Shown: positions 19,628-27,643 of the stretch, piece after piece
Numbering within the stretch: the stretch's first letter is position 1
Layout: each line of letters opens with the position of its first letter
Assembly (NCBI RefSeq): GCF_013402875.1
Contig: NZ_CP058579.1
Location: 2,542,001 to 2,606,000 of the forward strand
Origin: Halorarum salinum
Lineage (GTDB): Archaea; Halobacteriota; Halobacteria; Halobacteriales; Haloferacaceae
Direction of reading: 5' to 3'
DNA length: 64,000 nucleotides
Notes under the pieces: generated by a model
The model's input: the letters and a program-made list of their open reading frames with translations, nothing else
Told to the model about the DNA's origin: nothing
Database searches by the model: none
Program-made: the position numbers and the translations under genes

Positions 19628-19948
19628 ATGAGCGCGCAGGACTGGCCGCACGACCCGGACGGCGAGGAGGGAAGCGAGGGACGCCGCAAGTACGGACACG
19701 CGGTGCTGGTGAAGAAGATCGACGAGGAGGACGACTTCCCGCTCCGGGCGGGCGACTACGTCGAGCGGTTCGGGAACCACCCCGTCAGGCTCGACGCCGA
19801 CACCGTCGTCTCCGTCTCGGACGTCTTCGCGACCATCGACGAGGACGCGACGTACGACGACATCGTCACGTTCCACAAGGCGGTCGGCGCGGCCATGCGC
19901 GAACAGGGGTACTGGACGTACGAGGGGCCGGACGCGTTCGCCCGGTAG
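19628..19948 (+). CDS. Haloarchaeal conserved protein (DUF5785-like)
   Basis: This is a 106-residue acidic protein from the ATG at 19628. I recognise the opening pattern DWPHDPDGEEGSEGRRKYG and the ending AAMREQGYWTYEGPDAF as a conserved haloarchaeal family, probably DUF5785, of unknown function. It has no membrane segments and no metal motif. The frame extends upstream to 19493, but that part is an Arg/Gly-rich artefact. The gene stands alone with the divergent MFS gene on one side. Confidence 0.7.
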   Translation: MSAQDWPHDPDGEEGSEGRRKYGHAVLVKKIDEEDDFPLRAGDYVERFGNHPVRLDADTVVSVSDVFATIDEDATYDDIVTFHKAVGAAMREQGYWTYEGPDAFAR

Positions 19949-20110
19949 TCGTCCGCGGAACGGCGTTCTGCCGCCCGCGGAACCGCACCGGCGATCCTCC
20001 TCCCGTACGGAAAACCGACTCGGTGGGGCAGTTGAAACGACCCCTTTCCGATACGATTCAGCGTGAAACCGCTGCGTGGTGGCTCTGCAAACCGAGCAGG
20101 GCTTCGTCCA

Positions 20111-20782
20111 TTATTCGCAATCGAACCGATCGCTTAGTGGTCCTAAACTCTGCACTGTCGGGAGATTCCAGTCGTACGTAACCGCAGCTAACCGAGTCGC
20201 AACGGTCACTACCGCACACACCCCAGCAGCCGTACTCCCGGTAGCTCCGAACGATCCCGCTAGCCAGTACGCACCTCCGCCGAGGACCGCACAACTCGCA
20301 TAGAAATCCTCGAAGAGGATGAACGGGGATCGATCGAGAAGAACATCCGCGAACGCACCACCGCCTACGGCGTTGATCGTTGCTACTGCGACGATACCGA
20401 ACGCTGAAACACCCGCTTCAGTCGCTACGATGGCACCAGTCGTAGCGAAGGCGGCAAGCCCGATGGCATCCGAGACGAGAGCGACCGGATGTGTTTCTGG
20501 AGACGACAGGACGACGCTCAGCGTGATCGCTAAGCCAACTCCGAGTAGCCCCAGACCGATTTCGATCGGCGACTGGAGTGCTAACGGAACTCGTGTCACG
20601 AGGAGATCGCGCGTCGCTCCACCGGCAAACGCCATTGCCAGCCCAACGATGGTGATCCCGAACAAGTCGAATTCCTCACGGATCGCCTTCGATGATCCGA
20701 CGAGTGCGAACGCGACCAAGCCGATCGTGTTCATTACGGCAAACGGGCTGCCGAACAGTATCGAGACGAAGTCCTGACTCAC
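20111..20782 (-). CDS. TRIC-type cation channel family membrane protein (UPF0126/YadS)
   Basis: The 223-residue protein has seven predicted membrane helices in two similar halves. Each half has a Gly-rich kink, AFAGGATRDLLV near residue 55 and INAVGGGAFADVLL near residue 140, which is the hallmark of bacterial and archaeal TRIC channels (trimeric, cation-selective). The base composition is distinctly lower in GC than that of neighbouring genes, with many codons such as GCA, GTA, ACT and CGA, and the flanking non-coding DNA shares this. Recent transfer from a lower-GC relative is likely. The start is the ATG at 20782. Confidence 0.85.
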   Translation of the reverse strand: MSQDFVSILFGSPFAVMNTIGLVAFALVGSSKAIREEFDLFGITIVGLAMAFAGGATRDLLVTRVPLALQSPIEIGLGLLGVGLAITLSVVLSSPETHPVALVSDAIGLAAFATTGAIVATEAGVSAFGIVAVATINAVGGGAFADVLLDRSPFILFEDFYASCAVLGGGAYWLAGSFGATGSTAAGVCAVVTVATRLAAVTYDWNLPTVQSLGPLSDRFDCE

Positions 20783-20955
20783 TGCTCTCGCCTATGGGAG
20801 CGAGTATCTTGAGTGGTGCGTGTCAAATACTCCCCCACTCGAGGCACCTGCGCGAGGGCACCTGCGGTAACTGTACGACCCGTACTGATCATCGAGGCGG
20901 CCAACCCGTCTCCTTCTGAGGGTTTCGACGGATCCGACTCGGGAGGGTGACCGAA

Positions 20956-21642
20956 CTACTCCCGTGCCGGCCGCGCGCCGGTCACGTGCTTCTCGAGCGC
21001 GCCACGCTCCCACGTCCGCGTCGCGTCGCCGTTCACCTCGTTCCGGAGGCGCTCCTCCAGCAGGTTCACCGCCATCGAGTTCGCCCCCTCGGGGATGATG
21101 AGGTCGGCGTGCTTCTTGGTCGGCTCGATGAACTGCTCGTGCATCGGCTTCACCGTCGAGAGGTACTGGTCGATGACGCCCTCCAGGTTCCGCCCCCGAT
21201 CGATCACGTCGCGCTCGATGCGCCGGAGGATGCGCACGTCGGCGTCGGTCTCGACGTAGAGGCGCAGGTCGAGCATGTCGTTGATCTCGTCGTCGTACAG
21301 CGCGAGGATGCCCTCGAGGACGATGACGTCCGTCGGCTCCACCGTCACCGTCTCCTCGGCGCGGTTGTGCACCTCGAAGTCGTACTGGGGCATCTCGACC
21401 GACTGGCCCGAGAGCAGCATCCCGAGGTGGTCGCGGAGGAGCGACCACTCGAACGCGTCGGGGTGGTCGTAGTTGACCTCCGCCCGCTCCTCGAGGTCCA
21501 TGTGCGAGAGGTCCCGGTAGTAGTTGTCGAGCGGGATCCGCGTCACCGCGTCCGCGACGTTCTCGGTGATGAGCCGCGAGACGGTCGTCTTGCCGGCACC
21601 GGTGCCCCCGGCGATGCCGACGACGAACGAGGGGTACGTCAT
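20956..21642 (-). CDS. udk: Uridine kinase
   Basis: The 228-residue protein is a P-loop kinase that phosphorylates uridine and cytidine to their monophosphates in pyrimidine salvage. The P-loop GGTGAGKTTVS starts near residue 12. The family motifs PLDNYYRD, NYDHPDAFEW and PQYDFEVHNR are present, as is the Arg-rich lid (RRIERDVIDRGRN). The length is slightly above the bacterial norm because of an acidic tail. It is a single gene on the minus strand, divergent from the binding-protein gene at 21826. Confidence 0.93.
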   Translation of the reverse strand: MTYPSFVVGIAGGTGAGKTTVSRLITENVADAVTRIPLDNYYRDLSHMDLEERAEVNYDHPDAFEWSLLRDHLGMLLSGQSVEMPQYDFEVHNRAEETVTVEPTDVIVLEGILALYDDEINDMLDLRLYVETDADVRILRRIERDVIDRGRNLEGVIDQYLSTVKPMHEQFIEPTKKHADLIIPEGANSMAVNLLEERLRNEVNGDATRTWERGALEKHVTGARPARE

Positions 21643-21794
21643 CGTCGGAAAGGCGGCCTCCGACGGTTTGAACGCATCGCTCCGTCGCGCCGTCCCCGTC
21701 GACGGTCACGTCCCGCCGCGTCCCGAACCGACGTACCTGGTCGCCCTGTGCCGGCCCGTGACCGCACGACTGCGAGTTCCCGCTCATCGGACAG

Positions 21795-21801
21795 TTTTAT
21801 A
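21795..21801 (+). promoter_or_regulatory. TATA element of the substrate-binding protein gene
   Basis: TTTTATAA-like sequence at about 21795-21802 is a strong haloarchaeal TATA box. A start point about 25 bases on would fall at the ATG at 21826, so a leaderless transcript is expected. This also argues against the in-frame ATG at 21802, which overlaps the TATA element. Confidence 0.65.
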
Positions 21802-21825
21802 ATGGGGTGGGTCATGCTTGCGGGC

Positions 21826-23157
21826 ATGGTGCGTGATATCGACCGTCGAGACGTGCTGAAGAGCGTCGGAGGCGCCGGCGTGGTCGGCCTCGCTGGCTGT
21901 ATTACACAGGACGGAAACGGTAGCGGGAACGGCGGCGGAAACGGCGGCGGCGAGGACACCCCCGGAGGGGAGGAGACGGACGCCACGGACGACGGGTCCG
22001 GCGACTCCTCGCGGACACTCAACCACGGCGTGTTGATGCCGGTCACGGGCGACCTCGCGTCGCTGGGCGGCCCGATCCGCGACGGCGCCATCCTCCCCGC
22101 GGCGGTGCTCGAGGGCGAGGACATCCCGTTCGAGATCGACGTCCAGGAGGAGGACTCCCAGACGGACCCCCAGGCGGGCGTCCAGGCGGCGAGTTCGTTC
22201 GCGAGCGCCGGCGTCCCGTCGGTGACGGGGGCCGCTTCCTCCGCGGTGAGCCTGCAGGTGTACCAGCAGACGTTCATCCCGAACGGCATCGTCGGCTGTT
22301 CGCCGGCGTCGACCTCGCCGGCGATCACCGGCCTCGACGACGACAACCTCATCTTCCGGACCTGCCCGTCGGACGCCCTGCAGGGCCAGGTGATGGCCCA
22401 GGTCGGCAGCGAGGAGATCGGCGGCTCGACCGCCTCGGTGATGTACGTCAACAACGACTACGGCCAGGCGCTGAACGACTCGTTCGTCAGCTCCTTCGAG
22501 GACGAGTACGGCGGCACGGTGCAGGCGGAGGTCGCGTTCGAACCCGAGCAGGCGTCGTACACGTCGCCGCTGTCGGATGCGATGGGTGACGGCCCGGAGA
22601 TGCTGATCGTCATCGGCTACCCGGCGTCTGGCATCCAGATCTTCCGCGACTTCTACGCGGACTACGGCACCGACACAGACATCATGGTGACCGACGGCCT
22701 GCGCGACTCGACGCTCCCTGACGAGGTCGGCAACGACATGACGAACGTCTACGGGACGTCCCCGCTCGCCCAGGGCCCCGGAACGGACGCGTTCAACCAG
22801 CAGTACGAGGACGAGTACGACCGCACGCCCGGCGTGTTCAACGCGCAGGCGTACGACGCGACCGCCGTCTGCCTGCTCGCGAACGCCGCCGCCGGCGAGA
22901 ACGACGGCGACGCCATCAAGGAGCAGATGCAGGCCGTGGCGAACCCGAACGACGGGACCGAGATCACCCCCGAGAACCTCGCGGAGGGGTTCCGGCTCGT
23001 GGCCGAGGGCGAGTCCGTCTACTACCAGGGCGCCTCCTCGAGCGTCGACTTCGACGAGAACGGCGACATGACCGCCGTGACCTACGAGTACTTCCGGTTC
23101 AACACGGACGAGGACGACAACATCGAGACCGTCAGCACCGTCGAATTCGAGGCGTAA
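21826..23157 (+). CDS. LIV-type ABC transporter substrate-binding lipoprotein
   Basis: The protein has 443 residues. The N-terminus DRRDVLKSVGG...VGLAGC combines a twin-arginine motif with a lipobox Cys, so it is probably Tat-exported and lipid-anchored. A Gly/Asn/Asp/Glu-rich linker to about residue 65 leads into a periplasmic binding protein type I (Peripla_BP_6) domain starting at VLMPVTGDLASLGGPI. That fold binds branched-chain amino acids, amides or short-chain organic acids. No permease or ATPase genes lie beside it, which is unusual for this class. The start was chosen by the promoter position and the twin-arginine context. Confidence 0.88.
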   Translation: MVRDIDRRDVLKSVGGAGVVGLAGCITQDGNGSGNGGGNGGGEDTPGGEETDATDDGSGDSSRTLNHGVLMPVTGDLASLGGPIRDGAILPAAVLEGEDIPFEIDVQEEDSQTDPQAGVQAASSFASAGVPSVTGAASSAVSLQVYQQTFIPNGIVGCSPASTSPAITGLDDDNLIFRTCPSDALQGQVMAQVGSEEIGGSTASVMYVNNDYGQALNDSFVSSFEDEYGGTVQAEVAFEPEQASYTSPLSDAMGDGPEMLIVIGYPASGIQIFRDFYADYGTDTDIMVTDGLRDSTLPDEVGNDMTNVYGTSPLAQGPGTDAFNQQYEDEYDRTPGVFNAQAYDATAVCLLANAAAGENDGDAIKEQMQAVANPNDGTEITPENLAEGFRLVAEGESVYYQGASSSVDFDENGDMTAVTYEYFRFNTDEDDNIETVSTVEFEA

Positions 23158-23176
23158 GTCCGGAACCGCGCGGCAG

Positions 23177-23189
23177 TTTTCCCGTTTTT
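23177..23189 (+). terminator. T-rich putative terminator after the binding-protein gene
   Basis: Two T runs (TTTT and TTTTT) 20 to 32 bases after the stop codon match the oligo-T stretches at which archaeal RNA polymerase commonly terminates. There is no strong hairpin. Confidence 0.45.
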
Positions 23190-23368
23190 CATCCGCTGCC
23201 AGCCCCGGCGCTGGCCCCTGCAACCACCGCCGCCGTCCGCGTCGCTCCGCCCATCGGGATACGATCCGCCGGCCGGCGGGTGAACCCCGTCGACCGGCCG
23301 GCCCGGGCCTACCGGCAACCGCGCTGGCTACCGCGGGCTTTACGCTGCGGTGTGCGCAGGGGGTTCCC

Positions 23369-24517
23369 ATGCACGTGCTCAGGAACGGGACGGTCGTGGA
23401 CGCGGACGGCGAGCGGGAGGCGGACGTCGCCGTCGAGGGCGACGGGATCGTCGCCGTGGGCGACGTCGGCCGCGGCGACGCCGAAACCGACGTCTCCGGA
23501 CGGTACGTCGCGCCCGGCCTCGTCGACAGCCACGTCCACCTGATGTTGGACGGCCGCCCGGACGTCGCCACCGTACAGTCCGAGTCCGCGTTCGATCACG
23601 CCTACGCCGCGGCCGCGAACCTCCGGGCCGCCGTCGAGGCGGGCGTGACGACCGTCCGCGACCTCGGCGGACCGGGGACGCTCGCGCTCGACGCGGGTCG
23701 CGCCGTGGCCGAGGGTCGGCTCGTCGGCCCGCGCGTGCTCGCGTGCGGGGAAAACATCACGATGACGGGCGGGCACGGCCACTGGTTCGGCCGCGAGGCG
23801 GACGGCCCGGACGAGGTCCGAAAGGCGACCCGCGAGCAGCTCAAGCGCGGCGCGGACGTGGTGAAGTGCATGGCGACCGGCGGCGTCCTCACCGAGGGCG
23901 CACGGACCGGCGCGCCGGAGCTCACCTACGAGGAGATCGAGGCGCTCGTCGACGCGGCCGCGGCGAAGGACGTCCCGACGGCGGCCCACGCCCACGGCAA
24001 GGAGGGGCTGTTGAACGCCGTGGAGGCGGGCATCACGAGCATCGAACACGGGACGTTCATGGACCGCGAGGCCGCCGCGGCGATGGCCGCGGCGGGGACC
24101 TACTGGGTGCCGACCGCGAGCGCGCTCTTCGACATCGTGGACAACCCCGACGCCGGCATCCCCCCGTCCGCGATGGCAAAGGCAGAGGCGTCCGCGGAGT
24201 CGTTCGTCACCTCATTCGACCACGCGGCCGCCGAGGGCGTGACGGTGGCGATGGGCACCGACGCCGGGACGCCGTTCAACCACTTCGGCGACATCCCCGG
24301 GGAGCTGGAGTACATGGTCGAGTACGGGATGACCCCCGCGGAGGCGCTGGAAGCGGCGACGGTGAACGCCGCGGAACTGTGCGGGCTCGACGACGTCGGC
24401 CGGGTGTCCGAGGGCTACCGGGCCGACCTCATCGTGCTCGATTCGGACCCGACGGCGGACGCGGGAGCGTGGACCGACCCGGACCACGTGTTCGCCGGCG
24501 GCGAGAGGGTCGTCTGA
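23369..24517 (+). CDS. Metal-dependent amidohydrolase (imidazolonepropionase/prolidase-like)
   Basis: The 382-residue protein has the amidohydrolase TIM-barrel motif set. It has SHVHL (HxH) near residue 54, a candidate carboxylated lysine in DVVKCMATGG near residue 168, metal His in AAHAHGKEG and IEHGTF, and the catalytic Asp in MGTDAGTPF. The ending GRVSEGYRADLIVLDSDP is the family's C-terminal composite domain. Members of this group hydrolyse cyclic amides or Xaa-Pro-type dipeptides; the substrate here is unknown. The gene follows the binding protein by 211 bases, so separate transcription is likely. Confidence 0.88.
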   Translation: MHVLRNGTVVDADGEREADVAVEGDGIVAVGDVGRGDAETDVSGRYVAPGLVDSHVHLMLDGRPDVATVQSESAFDHAYAAAANLRAAVEAGVTTVRDLGGPGTLALDAGRAVAEGRLVGPRVLACGENITMTGGHGHWFGREADGPDEVRKATREQLKRGADVVKCMATGGVLTEGARTGAPELTYEEIEALVDAAAAKDVPTAAHAHGKEGLLNAVEAGITSIEHGTFMDREAAAAMAAAGTYWVPTASALFDIVDNPDAGIPPSAMAKAEASAESFVTSFDHAAAEGVTVAMGTDAGTPFNHFGDIPGELEYMVEYGMTPAEALEAATVNAAELCGLDDVGRVSEGYRADLIVLDSDPTADAGAWTDPDHVFAGGERVV

Positions 24518-24642
24518 CCGTCGCCCAGGGTACCCACGGCTCCCCCGTTCCCCGCCAATCCGCCACACGGCGGGGTCGAAGCGACACCGTTTTAATGTGG
24601 TCGCCACTACCGAAGAGTGCACGCCGAAGCCGCGTGATGCAC

Positions 24643-24717
24643 GCTCCGTTGGTGTAGTCCGGCCAATCATATCACCCTCTCACGGTGATGACTTGGGTTC
24701 GAATCCCAAACGGAGCA
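24643..24717 (+). tRNA. tRNA-Glu, anticodon CTC
   Basis: This is a full cloverleaf of 75 bases. The acceptor stem is GCTCCGT pairing with ACGGAGC, with discriminator A. The anticodon stem is TCACC/GGTGA around CTCTCAC, giving anticodon CTC, and the T arm contains GGTTCGAATCC. No CCA is encoded. A TATA-like GTTTTAAT lies at about 24588-24596. Together with the gene at 12702, both glutamate isoacceptors fall within 12 kb. Confidence 0.95.
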
Positions 24718-24771
24718 CTCCTCCCTCGAACTCGACGCGATCGGGGTAGCCGCCCCGGCGAACGACCCGTC

Positions 24772-25047
24772 TCAGGACTCGATCTTCTCGACGATATCCC
24801 GGGCCTTCTCGCGCGCCTCGTCCCCGTCGTCGACGGCGTCGAGCGGGATCAGCACGCTCTGTATCTCCCAGTCGTCGTTCCCCTCCTCGTGGCCGGTTCG
24901 GACCTCGCTCCCCTCGACGACCGATCCGGCCGGTTTGTCGGCCCAGTCGGGCGTGCGGATCTCGTCGAACTCGTCCGGGTCGCGGAAGCGCACGTGGTAG
25001 TAGTCGTCGCCCTCCTCGACCTCCTCGACGGATGGCGTATCGGCCAT
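24772..25047 (-). CDS. Small acidic haloarchaeal hypothetical protein
   Basis: This is a 91-residue protein from the ATG at 25047 (MADTPSVEEV). It has the motif EGDDYYHVRFRDPDEFDEIR and a Glu/Asp-rich C-terminal helix. I do not recognise a named family, but the balance of hydrophobic and acidic residues and the third-position GC bias look like a real haloarchaeal protein. The longer upstream frame is discarded because it reads through a Pro/Arg-rich non-coding region. It is convergent with tRNA-Glu(CTC). Confidence 0.65.
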   Translation of the reverse strand: MADTPSVEEVEEGDDYYHVRFRDPDEFDEIRTPDWADKPAGSVVEGSEVRTGHEEGNDDWEIQSVLIPLDAVDDGDEAREKARDIVEKIES

Positions 25048-25213
25048 GTCCGGCACATCGGAAGGCGGCGTCAAGAGCGGCGGCCCGACATACGCAAGGG
25101 TGCCGTCGACTCCGCGCCACGTCCTCAGCGGGACGGGGACCCGTTCCGGGCAGGCGCCCGACGACGTCGGCTCCGACCGCATAAAAAAGCGACCGGCGAG
25201 TGACGTCGCCGGC

Positions 25214-25906
25214 TCAGTACTGCGGTGCGGGCTGCTGGACGCCGCCGGCCGTCGCCTGCCGTTCGAACGACTCCAGCATCGACCACGTCGAGTTCACCGC
25301 GCGGGTGAGCGTGCTCGCACACTCCTGGCAGTGCGAGTGCGGGTGGCGCGCGCACTCGTTCGCACACTCCTGGGCCGCGCTGGCGAACGTCTCCGCCAGG
25401 TCCTGGCCGAACGCCGAGTCTCGTGCCATGAACTGGACGTTCAGCGTGGCGAGGTCGGCCACGTCCCGACAGAGCCGGATGCACTCCTCCATCCCCGGCC
25501 CCTCGTCGATGCACTGGTCCGCACACCACTCACAGACGATGGCCGCCTGGACGAAGTCGTGGAGCGCGAGTCGCATCTCGCCGGTCAGCGCGTCCTCCAT
25601 CTCGGTGAGCTGTGGACCGGGCTGTTGCACGGCCCCCTCCTGGGCCTGCTGGGTCCCCATCGGCTGCTGGGGACTCTGCTGTTGAGTCTCGATCTGCTGG
25701 GGACCCTGCTGTTGGTACGCCTCGGACCCCTGCTGGGGTCCGGTCCCCTGCTGGATTCCCGACTGGGATCGTCGGTGCCCGCCCGTCGTCTGGCCCGCCC
25801 CTCCCATCGAGGGCTGGTCCGTCCCGGTCGCTTCGGTGATGTACTCGGTCGCCATTCGGTTCCCCTCGTCGGACCCCGTCTGGGGCATCTGTTGCTGTTG
25901 TGACAT
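25214..25906 (-). CDS. Cys-rich four-helix protein (Csp/DUF326-like) with Gln-rich N-terminus
   Basis: The protein has 230 residues. Residues 1-105 are Gln/Gly/Pro rich and likely disordered. The remaining part is helical with regularly spaced cysteines (CEWCADQC, CIRLC, CANEC, then CQEC with nearby His). This pattern matches the DUF326 / copper storage protein (Csp) four-helix bundle, in which thiols lining the core bind many Cu(I) ions. Copper binding is inferred from the family. There is no Tat signal, so it would be cytosolic like Csp3, though the Gln-rich head is unusual. The gene begins three bases after the PRC-barrel gene and is probably cotranscribed with it. Confidence 0.78.
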   Translation of the reverse strand: MSQQQQMPQTGSDEGNRMATEYITEATGTDQPSMGGAGQTTGGHRRSQSGIQQGTGPQQGSEAYQQQGPQQIETQQQSPQQPMGTQQAQEGAVQQPGPQLTEMEDALTGEMRLALHDFVQAAIVCEWCADQCIDEGPGMEECIRLCRDVADLATLNVQFMARDSAFGQDLAETFASAAQECANECARHPHSHCQECASTLTRAVNSTWSMLESFERQATAGGVQQPAPQY

Positions 25907-25909
25907 CGG

Positions 25910-26155
25910 TTACAATTCCCGCTTCAGTCGGATCTCGTCGTCCGTGATCGATTCGATCTTCGAACGGTCGAGCGGATAGTCGTCCTCGTCGGCGTCCGAC
26001 CAGCCGAGCTTCGACAGGACGGTGTCGCCGAGCCCGGCGTCGGGGTCGACGTAGGCCGTACCGCCCCTGACGTCCGAGACCATCCCGATCTCGTCGCCGT
26101 TCTCGTTCACGACGCGCTTCCCCTCGTCCTCCTCCGTGATCGATCGTTGTGACAT
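25910..26155 (-). CDS. PRC-barrel domain protein
   Basis: The 81-residue protein starts at the ATG at 26155 and consists of a single PRC-barrel-like beta domain: GKRVVNENGDEIGMVSDV, AYVDP, DEDDYPLD and ITDDEIRLK. PRC-barrels mediate protein or RNA contacts (for example in RimM and photosynthetic reaction centre H). The same module forms the C-terminus of the large protein at 55784, so the two are paralogous. It is the first gene of a two-gene unit with the Cys-rich protein. Confidence 0.78.
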   Translation of the reverse strand: MSQRSITEEDEGKRVVNENGDEIGMVSDVRGGTAYVDPDAGLGDTVLSKLGWSDADEDDYPLDRSKIESITDDEIRLKREL

Positions 26156-26749
26156 CCGTGTGGCTCCTCGAACTCCTCCGCGTTCGGTGATCGTGTGGCG
26201 GTGCTCCGGGTCGACTCGGTCGCTACCGAGCATCCCTCCACCCGACGTGGTGGCGTCCGGTGCATGTCCGGTGAGTCGGTTAGTTATGGGTACCGAATCG
26301 ACCCGGCGGTCGTCTCAGGGAGCGTACAGTGTCCGCGTACGTCCGCATTACTCGAGCGTTCCGTCCGTCCCGTCAGGTCGTCCGCCCCGCCTGCGGACTA
26401 TGCCCGACCGGCGTCGTCGAGCACGTCTCCGCCAATATCCGGGGCTCGTCCGGCGCCCTCGGGACCGGTGCGGGAGGTAAGCCCCCAGTCGGCCCCAGTA
26501 GCCCCGAGTTACTCGTGTGCTCCGTGCCACGACGCGGGCGAGACTGCCCACGCGGAAGATCTCCGTGCGGACCGTTCCGGGCGAACGACGTCGCGGCCCG
26601 TCGATCCGTACAACCACGGTGGATGTGGGTCCCGATCGGGTTGAAGTACGGCAACTCAGGTTTGCCCGGTCGTCTCGAGACGGCGGCCATCGGGGACCTG
26701 AGCGACGACGGGGAAAAGGTACTTGCACGCCGCCGTCCTGCACCCGACG
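26156..26749. other. Gene-free stretch upstream of the winged-helix regulator
   Basis: Nearly 600 bases have no convincing gene. Frames here translate to Arg/Ser/Pro-rich strings. The stretch holds the divergent promoters of the PRC-barrel gene and of the regulator at 26750; GAAAAGG near 26713-26719 lies about 30 bases before the regulator start. A 12-base perfect palindrome CGTCTCGAGACG lies at about 26672-26683 and could be an operator. Confidence 0.45.
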
Positions 26750-27562
26750 ATGGCCGACCAGGGGAGCGGGGGCGAACCGTCGAGCGTCCTCCGGAACAAG
26801 CGGGACGCGACGCGCTATCAGATCCTCGTCCAGATCGCGGACAGACAGCCGGCGGTGAGCCAGCAGGAGGTCGCCGACGCCATCGGCATCACCTCGCAGG
26901 CGGTGAGCGACTACCTGCAGGACCTCACCGAGCAGGGGGCCGTCAGGAAGCACGGGCGCGGCCGCTACGAGGTGACCAAGGAGGGCGTCGACTGGCTCAT
27001 CACACGGACCGACGAGCTCCGCGAGTTCACCGACCACGTCTCCGAGAGCGTCATCGGACAGGTCGAGATCGACACGGCGCTCGCGACCACCGACGTCTCC
27101 GAGGGCCAACCGGTGTCGATATCGATGGCCGACGGCGTCCTCCGTGCGGCCGCAGGGACCGGAGGGACCGTCACCGCCGTCGCCGTCACCGACGCGGCCG
27201 CGGGCGAGGACGTCGGCGTCACCAACTTCGAGGGCGTCCTCGAGTACGATCTGGGCAAGGTGACGGTGATCGCGGTCCCCCAGGTCCAGGACGGCGGGAG
27301 CAGGCTCGCGGACGCCGACGCGGTCGCCGCCGCCGCCGCAGAGCACGACCTCGTCGGCGTCGCGGGGACCGAGGCGCTCGCGCTCGCGCGCCGCGCCGAC
27401 GTCTCCCCCGACGTCCGGTTCGGGACCCCGTTCGCGGTACAGGAGGCCGCGATGAAGGGGCTCGACGTGCTCCTGCTCGCGACGACGGGCGAGGTGTCCT
27501 CCCACACCAACAAGCTGGTCGCAGAGAACATCAGCTACGAGGTCGTCGACGCCGCGGAGTGA
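26750..27562 (+). CDS. Winged-helix (MarR/ArsR-like) transcriptional regulator
   Basis: The protein has 270 residues. Residues of about 20-75 form a winged helix-turn-helix (VSQQEVADAIGITSQAVSDYLQDLTEQGAV, seen in part). The C-terminal 180 residues form an alpha/beta domain rich in Val, Ala and Asp. This architecture is a conserved haloarchaeal regulator family whose ligand is not known to me. The ATG at 26750 was chosen over an upstream in-frame ATG at 26723 because it directly precedes the domain and lies at leaderless distance from an A-rich element. Confidence 0.78.
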   Translation: MADQGSGGEPSSVLRNKRDATRYQILVQIADRQPAVSQQEVADAIGITSQAVSDYLQDLTEQGAVRKHGRGRYEVTKEGVDWLITRTDELREFTDHVSESVIGQVEIDTALATTDVSEGQPVSISMADGVLRAAAGTGGTVTAVAVTDAAAGEDVGVTNFEGVLEYDLGKVTVIAVPQVQDGGSRLADADAVAAAAAEHDLVGVAGTEALALARRADVSPDVRFGTPFAVQEAAMKGLDVLLLATTGEVSSHTNKLVAENISYEVVDAAE

Positions 27563-27643
27563 CGGTCCCGCCGACCCCGCCGGGGCGGAACCCCGTCCCG
27601 TCTCCCGCCCGGTCGAGGTGACGCGGGCTCCGCCTCGACCCCG

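Noticed and set aside
12702-24717. Genomic island bounded by the two nearly identical tRNA-Glu genes
   Set aside because: They are in opposite orientations and carry different anticodons, so they are normal isoacceptors. Genes between them include core functions such as FEN1 and uridine kinase.
26329-27621. Plus-strand frame covering the gap before the winged-helix regulator
   Set aside because: It continues as a shadow through the regulator gene and has no features of its own.
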